A program made the position numbers and the translations under genes. Below the pieces are notes generated by a model. It ran no database searches. It worked only from the letters and a program-made list of their open reading frames with translations, and was not told the DNA's origin. DNA of 64,000 nt. It comes from Chionoecetes opilio (taxonomy: Eukaryota; Arthropoda; Malacostraca; Decapoda; Majidae). Numbering within the stretch: the stretch's first letter is position 1; every line of letters starts with the position of its first letter. Below, one piece after another: positions 29,383 through 39,419 of this stretch. The stretch is from positions 64,270 to 128,269 of the forward strand of contig JACEEZ010020921.1 of the NCBI GenBank assembly GCA_016584305.1, read 5' to 3'.

Positions 29383-29875
29383 CTAATTCGTTTCAGACTT
29401 AGGCGGTGTTCCATTTACCAATCCATCAGTAGAAACCTGAACACTAGGTACGGACGGTGCATTATAAGGAACTATCTTATTTTGGGAAGTCAAGCATATG
29501 GGTTGATCCATCGCTCTGAAACTCTTCCCTAAGAACCTTATGGTATTGGTATCTGGATGTATTATCATCCGGTTCGCTCTCAAAGACGCTAAACCCAATA
29601 ATCCGTCCGAGGGCAACGTAACATTAGAAGCCACGTAAAAGTTCAAACGAATAGTAGGCGTACCTTTTTCCAACCTAACGGGCAGACGAACAACTCCTAA
29701 TATATTAATAGGATCGCTAGTAACTCCCATTAGATTGAGATAGTTTGGTTTAAGAGGCCATCAGCTGCCACGTGACACGCGCTTTAGTGTAAGGTAAGCC
29801 TTCTCGGATAGCACGTTAACAGCTGCGCCTGTGTCTACCGCGAACAATGCTCCCACGGATCCTAATCTGGTTGAA
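29383..29875 (-). pseudogene. Aspartic protease of the Ty3/gypsy element
   Basis: The active-site motif FAVDTGAAVNVLS is encoded near 29845-29800, with DTG codons at 29835-29827. The downstream frame (from 29730) carries the second half, VRLPVRLEKGTPTIRLNFYV then DGLLGLASLRANRM. A TGA near 29764 interrupts the frame. Dimerising retroviral-type proteases of this kind process Gag-Pol. Confidence 0.78.
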
Positions 29876-30120
29876 AGAGCCCAAATATTGGCTTGACTGC
29901 AAGCGGCAATTGAAGAGAGAATTTTACTGTCATTCAACCGAGTTGCAGTACGGTATTATCAATTATACCAGTTGTATTTACTAGCCTGGTCTGGTTTGTA
30001 CTGGGCGCGCGTCTTCCCCCGACTGAGTGTTACCGTGATACTGATGCGTTCGAGTCTTTAAACTTGAAACCGAATAGCAACTCTCCGTAGAGTGTCCGTA
30101 ACACTCATGGATAACACAGT

Positions 30121-30421
30121 TTGTTTGTTTGTTTAGAGGATAATTCCTCAGAGCCATAGTGATCTACCACTGCAGGTGAGCAGATGTCCCTGTAGCTACC
30201 CGCCGTGGCAGGTTCCAGAGCATCACCCCCAGGAAGCGGGTTCACCAGACCCGACTAACACCCGGTACCCAATCACATTTACAGGACAGGACAGGGGCTT
30301 GGGTGTAAGGAGACAGCCCGTCTTTCTCCGCTCCGCCCGGGGATCGAACCCGGGATCTCTCGGTTGGGAGCCGAGTGTGCTAACCACTGCACTACGAAGT
30401 ACCCGGTATACAGTAGGAAGT
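30121..30421 (-). mobile_element. tRNA-derived SINE, family S2, copy 1
   Basis: The head reads as a tRNA on the minus strand: A box TGCAGTGGTTAGCAC, an anticodon arm CTCGG-CTCCCAA-CCGAG, and B box GGGTTCGATCC. The tail is a CAAA repeat next to 30121. The target duplication ACACAGT is exact at 30114-30120 and 30422-30428. The acceptor stem does not pair fully, so this is not a tRNA gene. A second, poorer copy is at about 42185-42385. Confidence 0.85.
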
Positions 30422-30428
30422 ACACAGT

Positions 30429-30734
30429 AGTAAGGATTTTGTGACGCACCGCGGGGAACAGCATTGTTTCCTGAACCAGTATTTCCCTGTCTAGCTGGAT
30501 TATGGTTAGCAGTCATCGATCGTGTGCGATCATGTGTACCAGTAGAGGTTCTGTTTCCGTCTGAGTTTCTTGAAGCAGGTAATTGCCTTGAGGTGGCTTC
30601 AAGTTTTCTTTGTCGTTGACGTTTTTTAGCTTTAATAAAACACCGATTGTGTGTCCAACTTGTTGACAATAATGGCATGTAAAGATAGGTCTTTGTTGAG
30701 AACTAGGGATGGCAGCAACTGGTATAAGATACAT
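30429..30734 (-). pseudogene. Nucleocapsid (zinc-knuckle) part of gag
   Basis: A CCHC-like knuckle begins FTCHYCQQVGHT near 30700. A frameshift near 30660 separates it from the basic region that follows (CFIKAKKRQRQRKLEA) and from the glycine/asparagine-rich end reading NNAVPRGASQNPYY. Basic, Cys-rich composition fits RNA binding. Confidence 0.7.
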
Positions 30735-31049
30735 CTATATCCCTACCGGCTACATCAGGCTGAGTAGTAGGGTGTTCCATATTTACTAGGGAAAAATAAA
30801 AGTTCAGATACTTCTCCATATCGACTTTGCCCTGTTTTATTATTTAAAATGTATGCGATTGATACCTCTTTCAACAAAATCAAATAAAATTTACAGGTCG
30901 CGCACATGACTGCCGTAGCACTCAGAGGGAGGAGGCCGAGCAGGCAGCTTTGGTCCGCTTGGGAACCTCGCTGCGGTAGTGCTTGTCGATGCGCAGGAGG
31001 TACTGGAGCTGGCAGTCATCCTTTCCCCTCGAGCCTCTTCAATGCCTTC

Positions 31050-32923
31050 TTAGACGCAGGCCTTACCAGGTTCTCCAGCATCCATCCGCTTTTTCTCCCC
31101 ATCCTCGACTCTGTCGTCGAAGAAAGCCAGCGCAATCAGGTCTTCTGAAAGATACCAGAGGTGGCGAGAAAGAGCCCTGGTACCCTCTGCGCCGACTTCC
31201 TTGTCAGGATACTCGTTGAGGGCCTGCAGGAGCTCCAGATCGTTCTTTGGAGCGTACTCCGGAATCAGTGCCTCGTGCCAGTGTTTGATGTACAAGAGGC
31301 TGACGAACAGCGCCACTTGACGGAGGCCTCGTTGAATGCGAGCTGGCAGCTCCAACTGGTCGGCGAAGAGCGTCATCTTGACGGCGTATATGGCCTTGGC
31401 CATCCACCTTGCTTCGTGGTAGGCACCGGGAGCTCGGAATCGGATCTGTCCCTCGCTTCCTCCGAGGAACAGGAGGCACAGTCGGAGGAGTTCATCGTAG
31501 TCCTCTCGTGGGTTGCTTCCGTCATGGAGAACTGTTTGCAGGAACGTAACCATCTGTACGCGGGGCAGCTCAAGGGCGTTCTCCAGTGGCTCCTCATCAT
31601 TCAATGTGCGGTACGATCCACGATCAAGGGATTCCCAGCGTGACTGGAAGCGCTTGAAGGTTGGGATCTCGGGACCAGTGGAAGGGCCGCAGCACTTTTC
31701 GAAGACGTGTTTCGGGACAACCTCCAGTATGTGGTGCCGGCATGCCAGCCAGAGCAGGGAGCGACCGAGGAGATTTTCCAGGTGTACACAGGCGCCTGCG
31801 AGCATGCCGCTGTTCGAGGCCGTCGTATCGAAGGAAAGGCCAATTATCTGCTCCCTGGCACTGACTCGCTCGACCTCCTGGAAAACCGTCCTTGCGACTT
31901 CTTGTCCCGTTCCATCTTGTGCGACGGGGACTCCCAGGATCTCCTCGAAGTTCTGCCCGGTCGCAACCACGGCAATGCGGTCCTCTGAAGCCCATTTTGA
32001 AGTCGCTTTCGGTAGTAGTTTGCCCAGTGGAGAACCAACTGAGGAGGATCCTTGAAGGCCTCCCTTTCCAGTTGAATGGCAAGTGTCTCCCTGTTCCTGG
32101 TCCTTGAACGATGGACAGTGCTCGGCGAAATGACAAGCTGACTGACATCGTGGCCCAAGTCCTTCGCTGTCGCGATGTAAGCGCTCGAGGCTTGACTCAC
32201 GGACAGCCCTTCTCGGTCCCAGGCCGACGTTAGCTCGATATTTAGGGACAGCTTGTTTGTTGGTGCTCGCCGGGGTAATTTTGTTGCCGGTGCCTTGAAG
32301 TCGCCGTCCTCATCTTCCGACGATGTAGTAGACGATGAGGAAAGGCCAGATCGCGGATAGGGGACCTTCTCCAGTAGGCGTTCCGTTTCAGCCTCCTGCT
32401 TCCGCTTGCGGTTTTCCAACTTCTTAACGGCTTCCTTTTTCTTCTTTTCTTTCGCCACTTCGGCGACATCGACGCCGGCCATGGACGAACTGGAACGATC
32501 TTCTCTCTGCGAAATGAGGAAGCTTTTGTACTCATCCAAGATATCCCTCCTTTCAAGAACGTCTGCGCTGGAGATGTCGAAAAGATCTTCCAGGTCGCCC
32601 TTCCAAATCTTCCGCTTCAGCTCGGCCCCGTCAGTTATCCTGTTCCGATCCTTCTTCAGGGCTTGGTACTCCTCGAACAGATTTTTGACGTTCTTCCTAA
32701 TGTTCGCGTCGGTTTTCGTTGTCAGCTTCGCCTTGCTCCAGATGGCCTTCAGCTTCTCACTCGTTGCCGACACGGAATCAGGGACAGTTTTCTTGAATAC
32801 GTGGTGCTGATACATGAAGAAAAGGAACACGTGCTCCCGCGAGGGCAAGCGAGCACCAAGGATGTCTGGTTCTGAAGCTTTGTCGAGCAACCACATCTGT
32901 GAAGACTTTCTAGTAGCCGCCAT
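31050..32923 (-). pseudogene. Transposase-like protein of transposon X, copy 1
   Basis: ATG at 32923 gives a 359-codon frame. It has a helical N-terminus (SREHVFLFFMYQHHVFKK), a lysine/glutamate-rich coiled stretch (KEKKKKEAVKKLENRKRKQE) and a conserved-looking block ending DPPQLVLHW. A small deletion near 32020 shifts into the 306-codon frame ending at 31050. That frame has IIGLSFDTTASNSG, LLWLACRHHILEVV, YHEARWMAKAIYAVKMTLF and HLWYLSEDLIALAFFDD. A candidate catalytic D (FDTT) and a CxxH (CRHH) echo the RNase-H-fold transposases that share a C/DxxH motif. I cannot name its family. A splice-acceptor-like TTTCTTTCTTAG precedes the ATG. The stretch is GC-richer than its surroundings. Confidence 0.75.
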
Positions 32924-33272
32924 TTTACCTAAGAAAGAAAGAAAAAATGTATCTAATTCTACATAAACCGATTACATCTACGATTCTACACCGACACACA
33001 AATAGGTATATGTAAGAATGTCTCTATTTCACAGTTTATATCAACTCGAAACACGAACAATAGGCACAGTCCTTACCATCCGGTCTGCACTCTCAGCCCG
33101 TGTCTCACAATTGCCGCCGCAGTCGCCCGGCCACGCGGCGCAACACCACGTGCTGCAGTTGCCTAGCAACAGCCGTGAGTTGTTGGGGCACCTCCATTCC
33201 GCGCGGCCCGGCCGTTAGACAATTGACATATAGATCAAAGGGATTTCACGATTTTGACTGCAGCCCGATATA

Positions 33273-34044
33273 CAGGGAGGTCCCGTTATACGAGCATTCG
33301 GTATACGAGAATCCAATGATACGAGATGTGTAAATTAGGGTCTATTTTCAATATACGAGATCAAAAATCCAATGATACGACATTCAAACGGGGGTGAGTA
33401 AAATTATCAAGTTAAAAATTCGTGCCCTACCACTCCCAGACTGGACAAAGAGGGATTTGGTTGACCCCAGTGAGGTCACCCATAGCAAGCCGTGACCTGA
33501 AGGGTAATTAAGCATATGGTGCGGCCTGACATTTAGGGGTAATTAGCAGGTGTGCGGCCCCACCCTTGGGACCGCAGTCAGGTCACCCCTAGCAAGGCGT
33601 GACCTGAAGGGTAATTAAGCATATGGCGCGGCCTGACATTTAGGGGTAATTAGCAGGTGTGGGGACCCAACCTTGGGACTCTACACTACCTTCTCTTGTG
33701 TCACGCGGCGTCCCCTACATTACAACGTCTTTTTTGTTTGTTATGCATGTTTTATGTTTAATTAATGTGCAGTTATGTTATTTTGTGTGCTATTTTCTCT
33801 TTCAGAATGATTTTTCTACAGAATAGGTAGTACAGTGTGGGTAATATAGACGCTGTGTGTTTGTTGTGTTTGCTATAGTTTATTTTAGCTTGAAAAAAAT
33901 GTTTTTTTTTTTGTTTTTTTTAATTGATGGGGTCCTGGAACCAAACCTATATTTTACCATTAGTTATGTGTTTCGTTATACGAGATTTCACTTTACGAGT
34001 ATGCCAGGTGGAACCTAACTGCTCGTATCTTCGGGACCTCCCTG
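33273..34044 (+). mobile_element. Family A element, short form, inside transposon X copy 1
   Basis: TA-flanked (33271-33272 and 34045-34046), ends CAGGGAGGTCCCGTTATACG and GGGACCTCCCTG. This 772-bp copy is the simplest complete version. It has TATACGAG words at both ends, two tandem GGGTAATTAAGCATATGG blocks, then the common right half with TTTTCTCTTTCAG. Confidence 0.93.
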
Positions 34045-34417
34045 TACTGGCAAAAGTGCGTGACCCCTAAACCCTATTGGAATGAGCTGAAATTTGGCAC
34101 GACACTGCACCAGCATATATACTACACGGGCAGCATCGATATGAACCAAAACTATCGACTTCGACAAAATTAAACACCCTACTGAGTAGTGGCTACAGAT
34201 GACACAGTTGTTCGTATGTCACCATCTTTCTCTTCTATCTTGGTTTTTAATTTCAATACAAAATCATGCAGTACTTCTTGGGGACTATAATTAAGAGACA
34301 GAGAGTTTTTCCAGAAGGTACCTCTTAGCAACATTATATATGCAAAGAATTCAAGGAATTTGCTATTGTTACTAAGTGAATGTTATCTCCCTGTGTCCAG
34401 CCATTCTCCTGCAAATA

Positions 34418-34880
34418 CTAGATGAAATCTACCGAAATCTGATTTGCTTTCACTTGTGCATCTAACAAATCAGTGGTAGCAGCACCGCTTAGCAAAGTCT
34501 CAACAGCTAAATTCACTCCTTTCACTAAACTATGCTTTGCGTTACTCCCAAATGATTCTAGAAAATTAGAACGAAAGGTTTGGTAATCTTTGTTTGCTTT
34601 GGGTTCAGTAAAAGCACTGGCTTGCATGAGGTGTGCAGCACGTGAGCCTGGCTGTAAACGTGAGCGAACAAATGAAATTTTGTCACGCATTAGTAATAAA
34701 TGAATTAGCCATTACATCCTCGCACATGGCAATATACTCTCGGGCTGTATAATCTACATCAACTCCCGAAAAAGTCCTAACAGCCGCGCTGGTAGGTAAT
34801 AACTTAATTGCTCCAGCTGCCTGTGGTTGAGGAGTCGAGGGGACTGAGCTACTACTACCTTCTCTGGCCGGAGGAGACAT
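34418..34880 (-). pseudogene. Gag (capsid region) of the Ty3/gypsy element
   Basis: ATG at 34880 opens MSPPAREGSSSSVPS, then FSGVDVDYTAREYIAMCEDV. A frameshift near 34690 passes to RDKISFVRSRLQPGSRAAHL and YQTFRSNFLESFGSN, which look like Ty3/gypsy capsid helices. A stop at about 34418 and the insertion of X1 beyond separate this from the zinc knuckle. Structural protein of the intracellular particle. Confidence 0.72.
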
Positions 34881-35108
34881 GCTTGTTAGTGGGGGCTGAG
34901 GTAAGGAAGGGTTAAAAAAAGCAGATGGAAGTGTGAAGTTTGTGTTTGATCATAATAAATAAAATAGACTATAGTAGTACGTAGTAGGCTCCCAGGAACG
35001 TGTCTGCTCCTGTCATCGTCAGTATAATGTAGTGGATGTTTGAGCAGCATCTCGTATGTCAGTATCATGACCATTTGTTGTGGTGTGACCATATCTCGTA
35101 TGTCAATA

Positions 35109-36065
35109 TATCGATATATTCCTCATATATGTGAACTATCTCCCTACTTCTGTTGTCAGTAATTGTAAATTGTTTGCTGACGACCTCAAGATGTACTTAA
35201 AGATACGACACGACTCGTGCTTAGTCATGGCAAATGACATATCGAGGTGTCAGAGAGACATTAGCTCAATTTGTAAGGTAGCAGGATCTTGGGGACTAAA
35301 ACTGAATGCTGATAAATGCGCTGTGCTCTGTTTCCAGCGTGGGGACATTAGCTGGGAAGACATTAGCCCTCTCAGTACCTACTATTTGCAAGGCAAGAGT
35401 TTGGAGATTAAATCTAACCATAAGGATCTGGGGATTACAGTTGATGTTACGCTTTGCTTCCATAGTCACATCAGATCAGTTGTTAATAAAGCTGCTGTTC
35501 TGTCTGCCAACATACTCAAAGCCACTCTGTGTAGGTCTGCAGATTTCATGAAGACTCTCTATATTACCCACATGCGCCCACTTGTAGACTTCGGGTCCAC
35601 CGTTTGGAACACTGGATACTTAGGTGACCTCAGACTTTTAGAATCTGTACAAAGGAGGTGGACAAAGCAGATTGATGGGTTGTCACACATGCAATACCAT
35701 GAACGCTTGTCAATTCTAAACCTATACTCTGTAAAAGGTAGACTCATTAGAGCAGACATTCTTATGTGCTGGAAGATTTTCCACTTTAAGTGGAAAGTGG
35801 AAACTACTTAAGTTCATTCATTCATCCAACCCGATGATCTATTTGTGTGGGTACAAGAGGGCACAGGTTCAAAGTGGCACACTCATCCAGCCACACTGAT
35901 GCTAGGAAGAGATTTCTCAGTATGAGATGTGTCAGTTTGTGGAATGCTCGCCCTGACCAGGTGGTCTCCATTGATACAGTTATTTATCAATTTTAAGTCT
36001 CCCCTCCACTCAACTTTGGGTCCTATTCTTTCAGAATATGTAGAATGATGATTTAGTTTTTTGTG
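35109..36065 (+). pseudogene. 5'-truncated LINE (reverse transcriptase and C-terminus)
   Basis: The main frame (35131-35811) begins inside the polymerase with YLPTSVVSNC and the catalytic LFADDLKMYL. It continues through GLKLNADKCAVLCF, KDLGITVDVTLCFHSHI and YITHMRPLVDFGSTVW, blocks seen in CR1/RTE-like elements of invertebrates. A frameshift near 35810 separates the last part, HPTDDLFVWVQEG and VSVCGMLALTRW. Ends at about 36065, boundary approximate. It abuts the gag end of the Ty3/gypsy element and may have replaced its 5' LTR. Confidence 0.78.
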
Positions 36066-36600
36066 CAACAGCATTTATTCTAAATTCTGAAAGGGCACAC
36101 AATCAGTCCATCTTTGTTGCCAATGTATTCTCATTATATTTAATTCATGGACTGGCGTGCCTGTAGATAGGAGTCGCCCCTCTATTACTAGTGTGCCCGC
36201 TGTTCCCTCCCTGGACATGATGACCAGATGCTAGGGGTGGCTGACTAGGTGAGCTAATGACCCCCGGTGCTGTCCGGCCTCTCCTGACAACATGAGTTAT
36301 CAGCACCAAAGAGTGAGGCAGAAAGTTGCACACAGGGACACATGTCACACTGCGGTATCTTTGCCTTCACTCTGCTGGAAGGGTCTTGGCCTGTTGTAGG
36401 AAGGGCAGGCCAGGGAGCGAAGGTTGGTGTGGTGATGGGAGTGGGGTGGGGAATAGTGTGTGGAAACCTGGGCATTGCTTGGTAGGGGAGAAAAGTGTGG
36501 TTGTTGTTTTGTGGTGAGGTGCAGGAATGTGTGGTGGTCCTGGTAGTGTGAGGACAGGGCTGTGTTGTGGATGAGGAATGGTGAGGCAGCCAGAGAGATG
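36066..36600. other. Spacer upstream of the zinc-finger gene
   Basis: No clear gene. From about 36600 the sequence aligns with that upstream of the broken paralogue (GTGTGGTGTGAGTGAGGCAG in both), so the duplication that made the two genes included upstream or intronic DNA. Confidence 0.45.
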
Positions 36601-36730
36601 GAGGGAGTGCAAGCCCTGCCTAGTGTGGTGTGAGTGAGGCAGGAGGCAGAGTGTGGGTCCTGCAGGCAGGGGTACAGTGTGAAGGCAGTGCATGGCTCTC
36701 TGTGTGTCCTGACTGTCACCACTGTTGCAG

Positions 36731-37797
36731 GTGCTGAGGTCACAGTCCCAGCTGGGTGTTCTGCTCGACACTTCAGGCATCTCGCTCCGGCTTCCCTAAA
36801 GCTTCCTGCAGGACCGGCCACCATGTGTGCTGCCACGAGTATTGCTGCGGTGGAGGCTGTGGGGCCGGGCAGCAGCACCACCAGTGGCCGGGAGCAGCAG
36901 GATCAGTCTGCCTCAGGTGTGGGGAGGCACAGTAGTGATGGCAAGAATCACTTGGAGGCAGGCAGCTCAGCCCATGAAAGAGTGAGGCAGTTTTACTGCT
37001 CACAATGTAGTAATTCATTCAGATGCAGGAGTGAGCTTGAAAAACATTCCGTGATACACGTTGGTGTTAAAAATTATGAATGTCTAGAGTGTGGCAAAAG
37101 ATTTACTCAGAAGTCTAACCTCACCCAACACACCCTGACACACGGTGGTGTTAAAAATTATGAATGTCTAGAATGTGGCAAAAAATTTACTCAGAAGTCT
37201 ACCCTCACCCGACACTCTCTGATACACAGTGGTGTTAAAAATCATGAATGTCTAGAGTGTGGGAAAATATTTAATGATAAGTCTATCCTCACCCGACACA
37301 CTCTGATACACAGTGGTGTTAAAAATCATGAATGTCTAGAGTGTGGGAAAAGATTTAATGATAAGTCTATCCTCACCCGACACTCTCTTGACACACAGTG
37401 GTGTTAAAAATCATGAATGTCTAGAGTGTGGGAAAAGATTTAATGATAAGTCTACCCTCACCCGACACTCTCTGACACACGGTGGTGTTAAAAATTATGA
37501 ATGTCTAGAGTGTGGAAAAGATTTATTGCCAATTCAAGTCTCTATGAGCACACCTTGAGACACACTGGATTGAGGGAGTTCAAATGTGATGTTTGTGGCA
37601 AGTGTTTCAAGACAAAGGGTGATATTTCTAGGCATGTGAAGATCCACTTTTGAGGTGGTGTGTTATGTGAACAAGTGTGGTTGTACCCGTGCCTGTGGGA
37701 GTGTGTCCTGTGTGGCAGTGGGTGGTGGTGGCAGCCGTGCCCTTGTGTTCTGAGAAGGAGTAATGGCCCCAGCAGTGCAGGTGTGACTCTCAATAAA
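36731..37797 (+). other. Last exon of the zinc-finger gene, copy 2, with 3' UTR and AATAAA
   Basis: The exon begins after CTGTTGCAG (ending 36730), preceded by a pyrimidine-containing tract, and runs to the AATAAA at 37792-37797. The 3' UTR (37654-37791) matches that of copy 1. The junction, CAG followed by GTGCTGAGGTCA, is identical in both copies. Confidence 0.65.
36823..37653 (+). CDS. C2H2 zinc-finger protein, copy 2, eight fingers
   Basis: A probable nuclear DNA-binding protein of about 276 residues. The ATG at 36823 is in a strong Kozak context (GCCACCATGT) and is preferred over an in-frame ATG at 36634, which lies upstream of the acceptor. After a leader of about 50 residues rich in A, G and S come eight C2H2 fingers. 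The first ([19 protein letters not shown]) and last ([19 protein letters not shown]) diverge; the middle six are near-identical repeats [18 protein letters not shown] with GVKN linkers, spaced 84 bp. An extra T near 37387 and a missing G near 37514 cancel out, so total length stays a multiple of three. They may be sequencing errors. No KRAB, BTB or ZAD domain is in this exon. Confidence 0.82.
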
Positions 37798-38217
37798 TGT
37801 GTTTATTTGTACCACTCGCTTTGTGTTTGATCTGAGGGTTGGCAGTTTGTTTAGCAGTGTAAGAAGAGTGTGATGGTGATGGCAAGCATGGTGAAGGTGT
37901 TGAAGATAAGATACTGCATCATGAAATCAATAAAAACTGTTAATGTCTCTATGAAGAATAAAACTCCTAACATGCAAGTAAGTGATATCATATCATGCAG
38001 GCCTTTCAGCTTTATATTGATGCCTCAGATACAACTCATCTCTCATTTTGACATTATACAATTTACTGAATAAAAAGAAATTTTACTTATTTATTTATTT
38101 ATGCATGACATGTTAAATTTTTTCGTTATTTACCATTTGTGATCCTTAGTATGCCTAGAAACAGCCTAGAGTGTGTGTGTGTATGAATAGCAGAGTTATT
38201 TGTCTTTATACTACTAA

Positions 38218-38218
<1 letters not shown>
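37798..38218. other. Spacer downstream of the zinc-finger gene
   Basis: AT-rich, non-repetitive except for a TTAT run near 38089-38101. No gene recognised. Confidence 0.45.
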
Positions 38219-38261
<43 letters not shown>

Positions 38262-38264
38262 CTC

Positions 38265-38359
<95 letters not shown>
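38219..38359. repeat. (CT)n microsatellite
   Basis: About 140 bp of nearly pure CT with two interruptions near 38258-38271. Frames on both strands (SLSLSL, RERERER) are artefacts. Confidence 0.98.
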
Positions 38360-38362
<3 letters not shown>

Positions 38363-38520
38363 CCAGTGTGACCCATGTGACCCGTCAGCCAATAAATAAC
38401 AGTCACACAATCTGCCCTGGGTCACCACAATCAAGGTCAATTCCTTCCGTCACCCGATGACATGTACGTACACAGGAAAAGTAACATGACCTTTTCTGCA
38501 TCTTTTTGGAGCCTTTGAGC

Positions 38521-38533
38521 TGACCTTTGACCT
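38521..38533 (-). promoter_or_regulatory. Consensus DR1 nuclear-receptor site
   Basis: TGACCTTTGACCT is the complement of AGGTCAAAGGTCA, a perfect direct repeat with one-base spacing bound by RXR/HNF4-type receptors. It lies in a stretch with other TGACC half-sites (38505-38620) about 0.7 kb past the zinc-finger gene. No target gene is visible. Confidence 0.35.
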
Positions 38534-38756
38534 CACCTATGCACAGATGTTCCTGGCCCAGGGTGAACAGCCTGCAGGATGGAGGACCGCTACACCACAC
38601 CCTGACCCAGCTGACCACCCTGACCTACCCCAGGGGCTGATAACACTGTAACAAGGTGAAGAAGGAGACTAGGGGATAAGATAAGATACTTTGATCCTAT
38701 CTAGACACTTTGTAAGTACTAACTACAAGGTTATTGACTATACAAAGCGTCACCAT

Positions 38757-38850
38757 GCCAGGACGAACTTGGCGGCCTCGAACCGCTGACCGAATGCAGG
38801 GATTCTGCACGCGAGACAACAGCTCTGCCAACTGCGCCATCCTGATGGGT
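38757..38850 (-). repeat. tRNA-like sequence (SINE head or tRNA relic)
   Basis: On the minus strand ATGGCGCAGTTGGCAGAG resembles an A box and GCGGTTCGAGGCCG a B box, spaced as in a tRNA with an extended variable arm. Acceptor pairing is poor, so a SINE head or decayed tRNA is more likely than a functional gene. Confidence 0.5.
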
Positions 38851-39160
38851 GAGACTAGGGGAAGGCTTGTTCAGAGTGGAGAGGAGAAGGGAAGGGCTTG
38901 TAGGGAGGCAGGGACTCAAACACACTGCAAGAGGAAGGATGTGTCTTTCTCTCTCTCTGTGTGGCAGGGAAGTGTTAGCAGAGATTACCAGGGTTTTCAA
39001 TTTTAATGTGTATTCATCTACAGTACCCTCCCGAGTTTTACGCTATGCGAGTTTCGTGATCCGCGAGTTTCACGCTGAGTCCTAAATTCTTACCATCCCA
39101 ATTTTTGCGCATTATCTCCCCAAGTTTCGCGCTGCTTCGTACACTTTTTGTTTTGTTTTG

Positions 39161-39411
39161 GTGCCTACAGCACCGTTAGGCAGTGACCTCCAGGGGTGGG
39201 ATGGTAGGCCCTGTAGGCTCCCTCGAGGGCTGTGATGGTTGGCCCTCGCCCGTGGTGGCGCAGGCAGGATTTTTATAGTGACGCTTGTGATTAGAGGTTC
39301 ATGTCGCCCCCCTGTGGCCTCCAATGCACTCTCAATCGTAGGTAGAGTTAATGGGCATCATGTAGGTGTTCTTAGGCCACTCGACGGTGCAGAGAAAGAT
39401 TTTATACCTTA
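39161..39411 (-). mobile_element. tRNA-derived SINE, family S1, copy 2 (truncated head)
   Basis: Complement of the S1 body: GTGCCTACAGCACCGTTAGG is the tail and GAGAAAGATTTTA the point where homology stops, before the A and B boxes. Lies just inside family C as in copy 1. Confidence 0.72.
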
Positions 39412-39419
39412 TGTGGGAA

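Larger units (their letters stand above)
30768..34181 (-). mobile_element. Transposon X, copy 1 (unclassified DDE-type DNA transposon)
   Basis: Inserted in gag with an exact 8-bp duplication, CTGAGTAG, at 30760-30767 and 34182-34189. Ends are TAGGGTGTT and AACACCCTA. The internal subterminal word CTGAAATTTGGCACGAC near the right end resembles the corresponding CTGAAACTTTGCACACGAC in copy 2. Without the family A insertion (33273-34044) it is about 2.64 kb, close to copy 2. It encodes a protein in two overlapping frames on the minus strand. TAGGG ends and an 8-bp duplication fit hAT rules, but the protein lacks the hAT dimerisation signature. Confidence 0.85.
18142..34880 (-). mobile_element. 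Ty3/gypsy-type retroelement with env-like frame, heavily interrupted
   Basis: Reading from 34880 downward: gag (34880-34418), zinc knuckle (about 30734), protease (about 29870), reverse transcriptase (29349-28276), RNase H (to 26745), integrase (26744-22260) and an env-like region (about 22250-18142). Protease-RT-RH-IN order is that of Ty3/gypsy. Insertions into it are X1, a SINE, two small hATs, a LINE (itself holding family A and a Helitron), and families B and C. Several in-frame stops and frameshifts make it defective. I could not find paired LTRs, a primer-binding site or a polypurine tract. Confidence 0.85.

Noticed and set aside
30345..30415. Functional tRNA gene (minus strand, loop CTCCCAA)
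   Set aside because: The acceptor stem does not pair, and the sequence has a SINE body, a CAAA tail and target duplications.
31161..32055. Long plus-strand frames opposite the X1 transposase (160 and 180 codons)
   Set aside because: They are shadows of the minus-strand coding sequence, favoured by its high GC.
34886..35108. 5' LTR of the Ty3/gypsy element
   Set aside because: No matching copy was found near 17.2-18.1 kb, no TG...CA ends and no primer-binding site could be fixed.
36345..36881. 178-codon minus-strand frame upstream of the zinc-finger gene
   Set aside because: Pro/His/Ser-biased composition and partly antisense to the zinc-finger leader; no motif.
38126..38440. Arg/Glu-repeat protein frame
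   Set aside because: It is the (CT)n microsatellite read on the minus strand.
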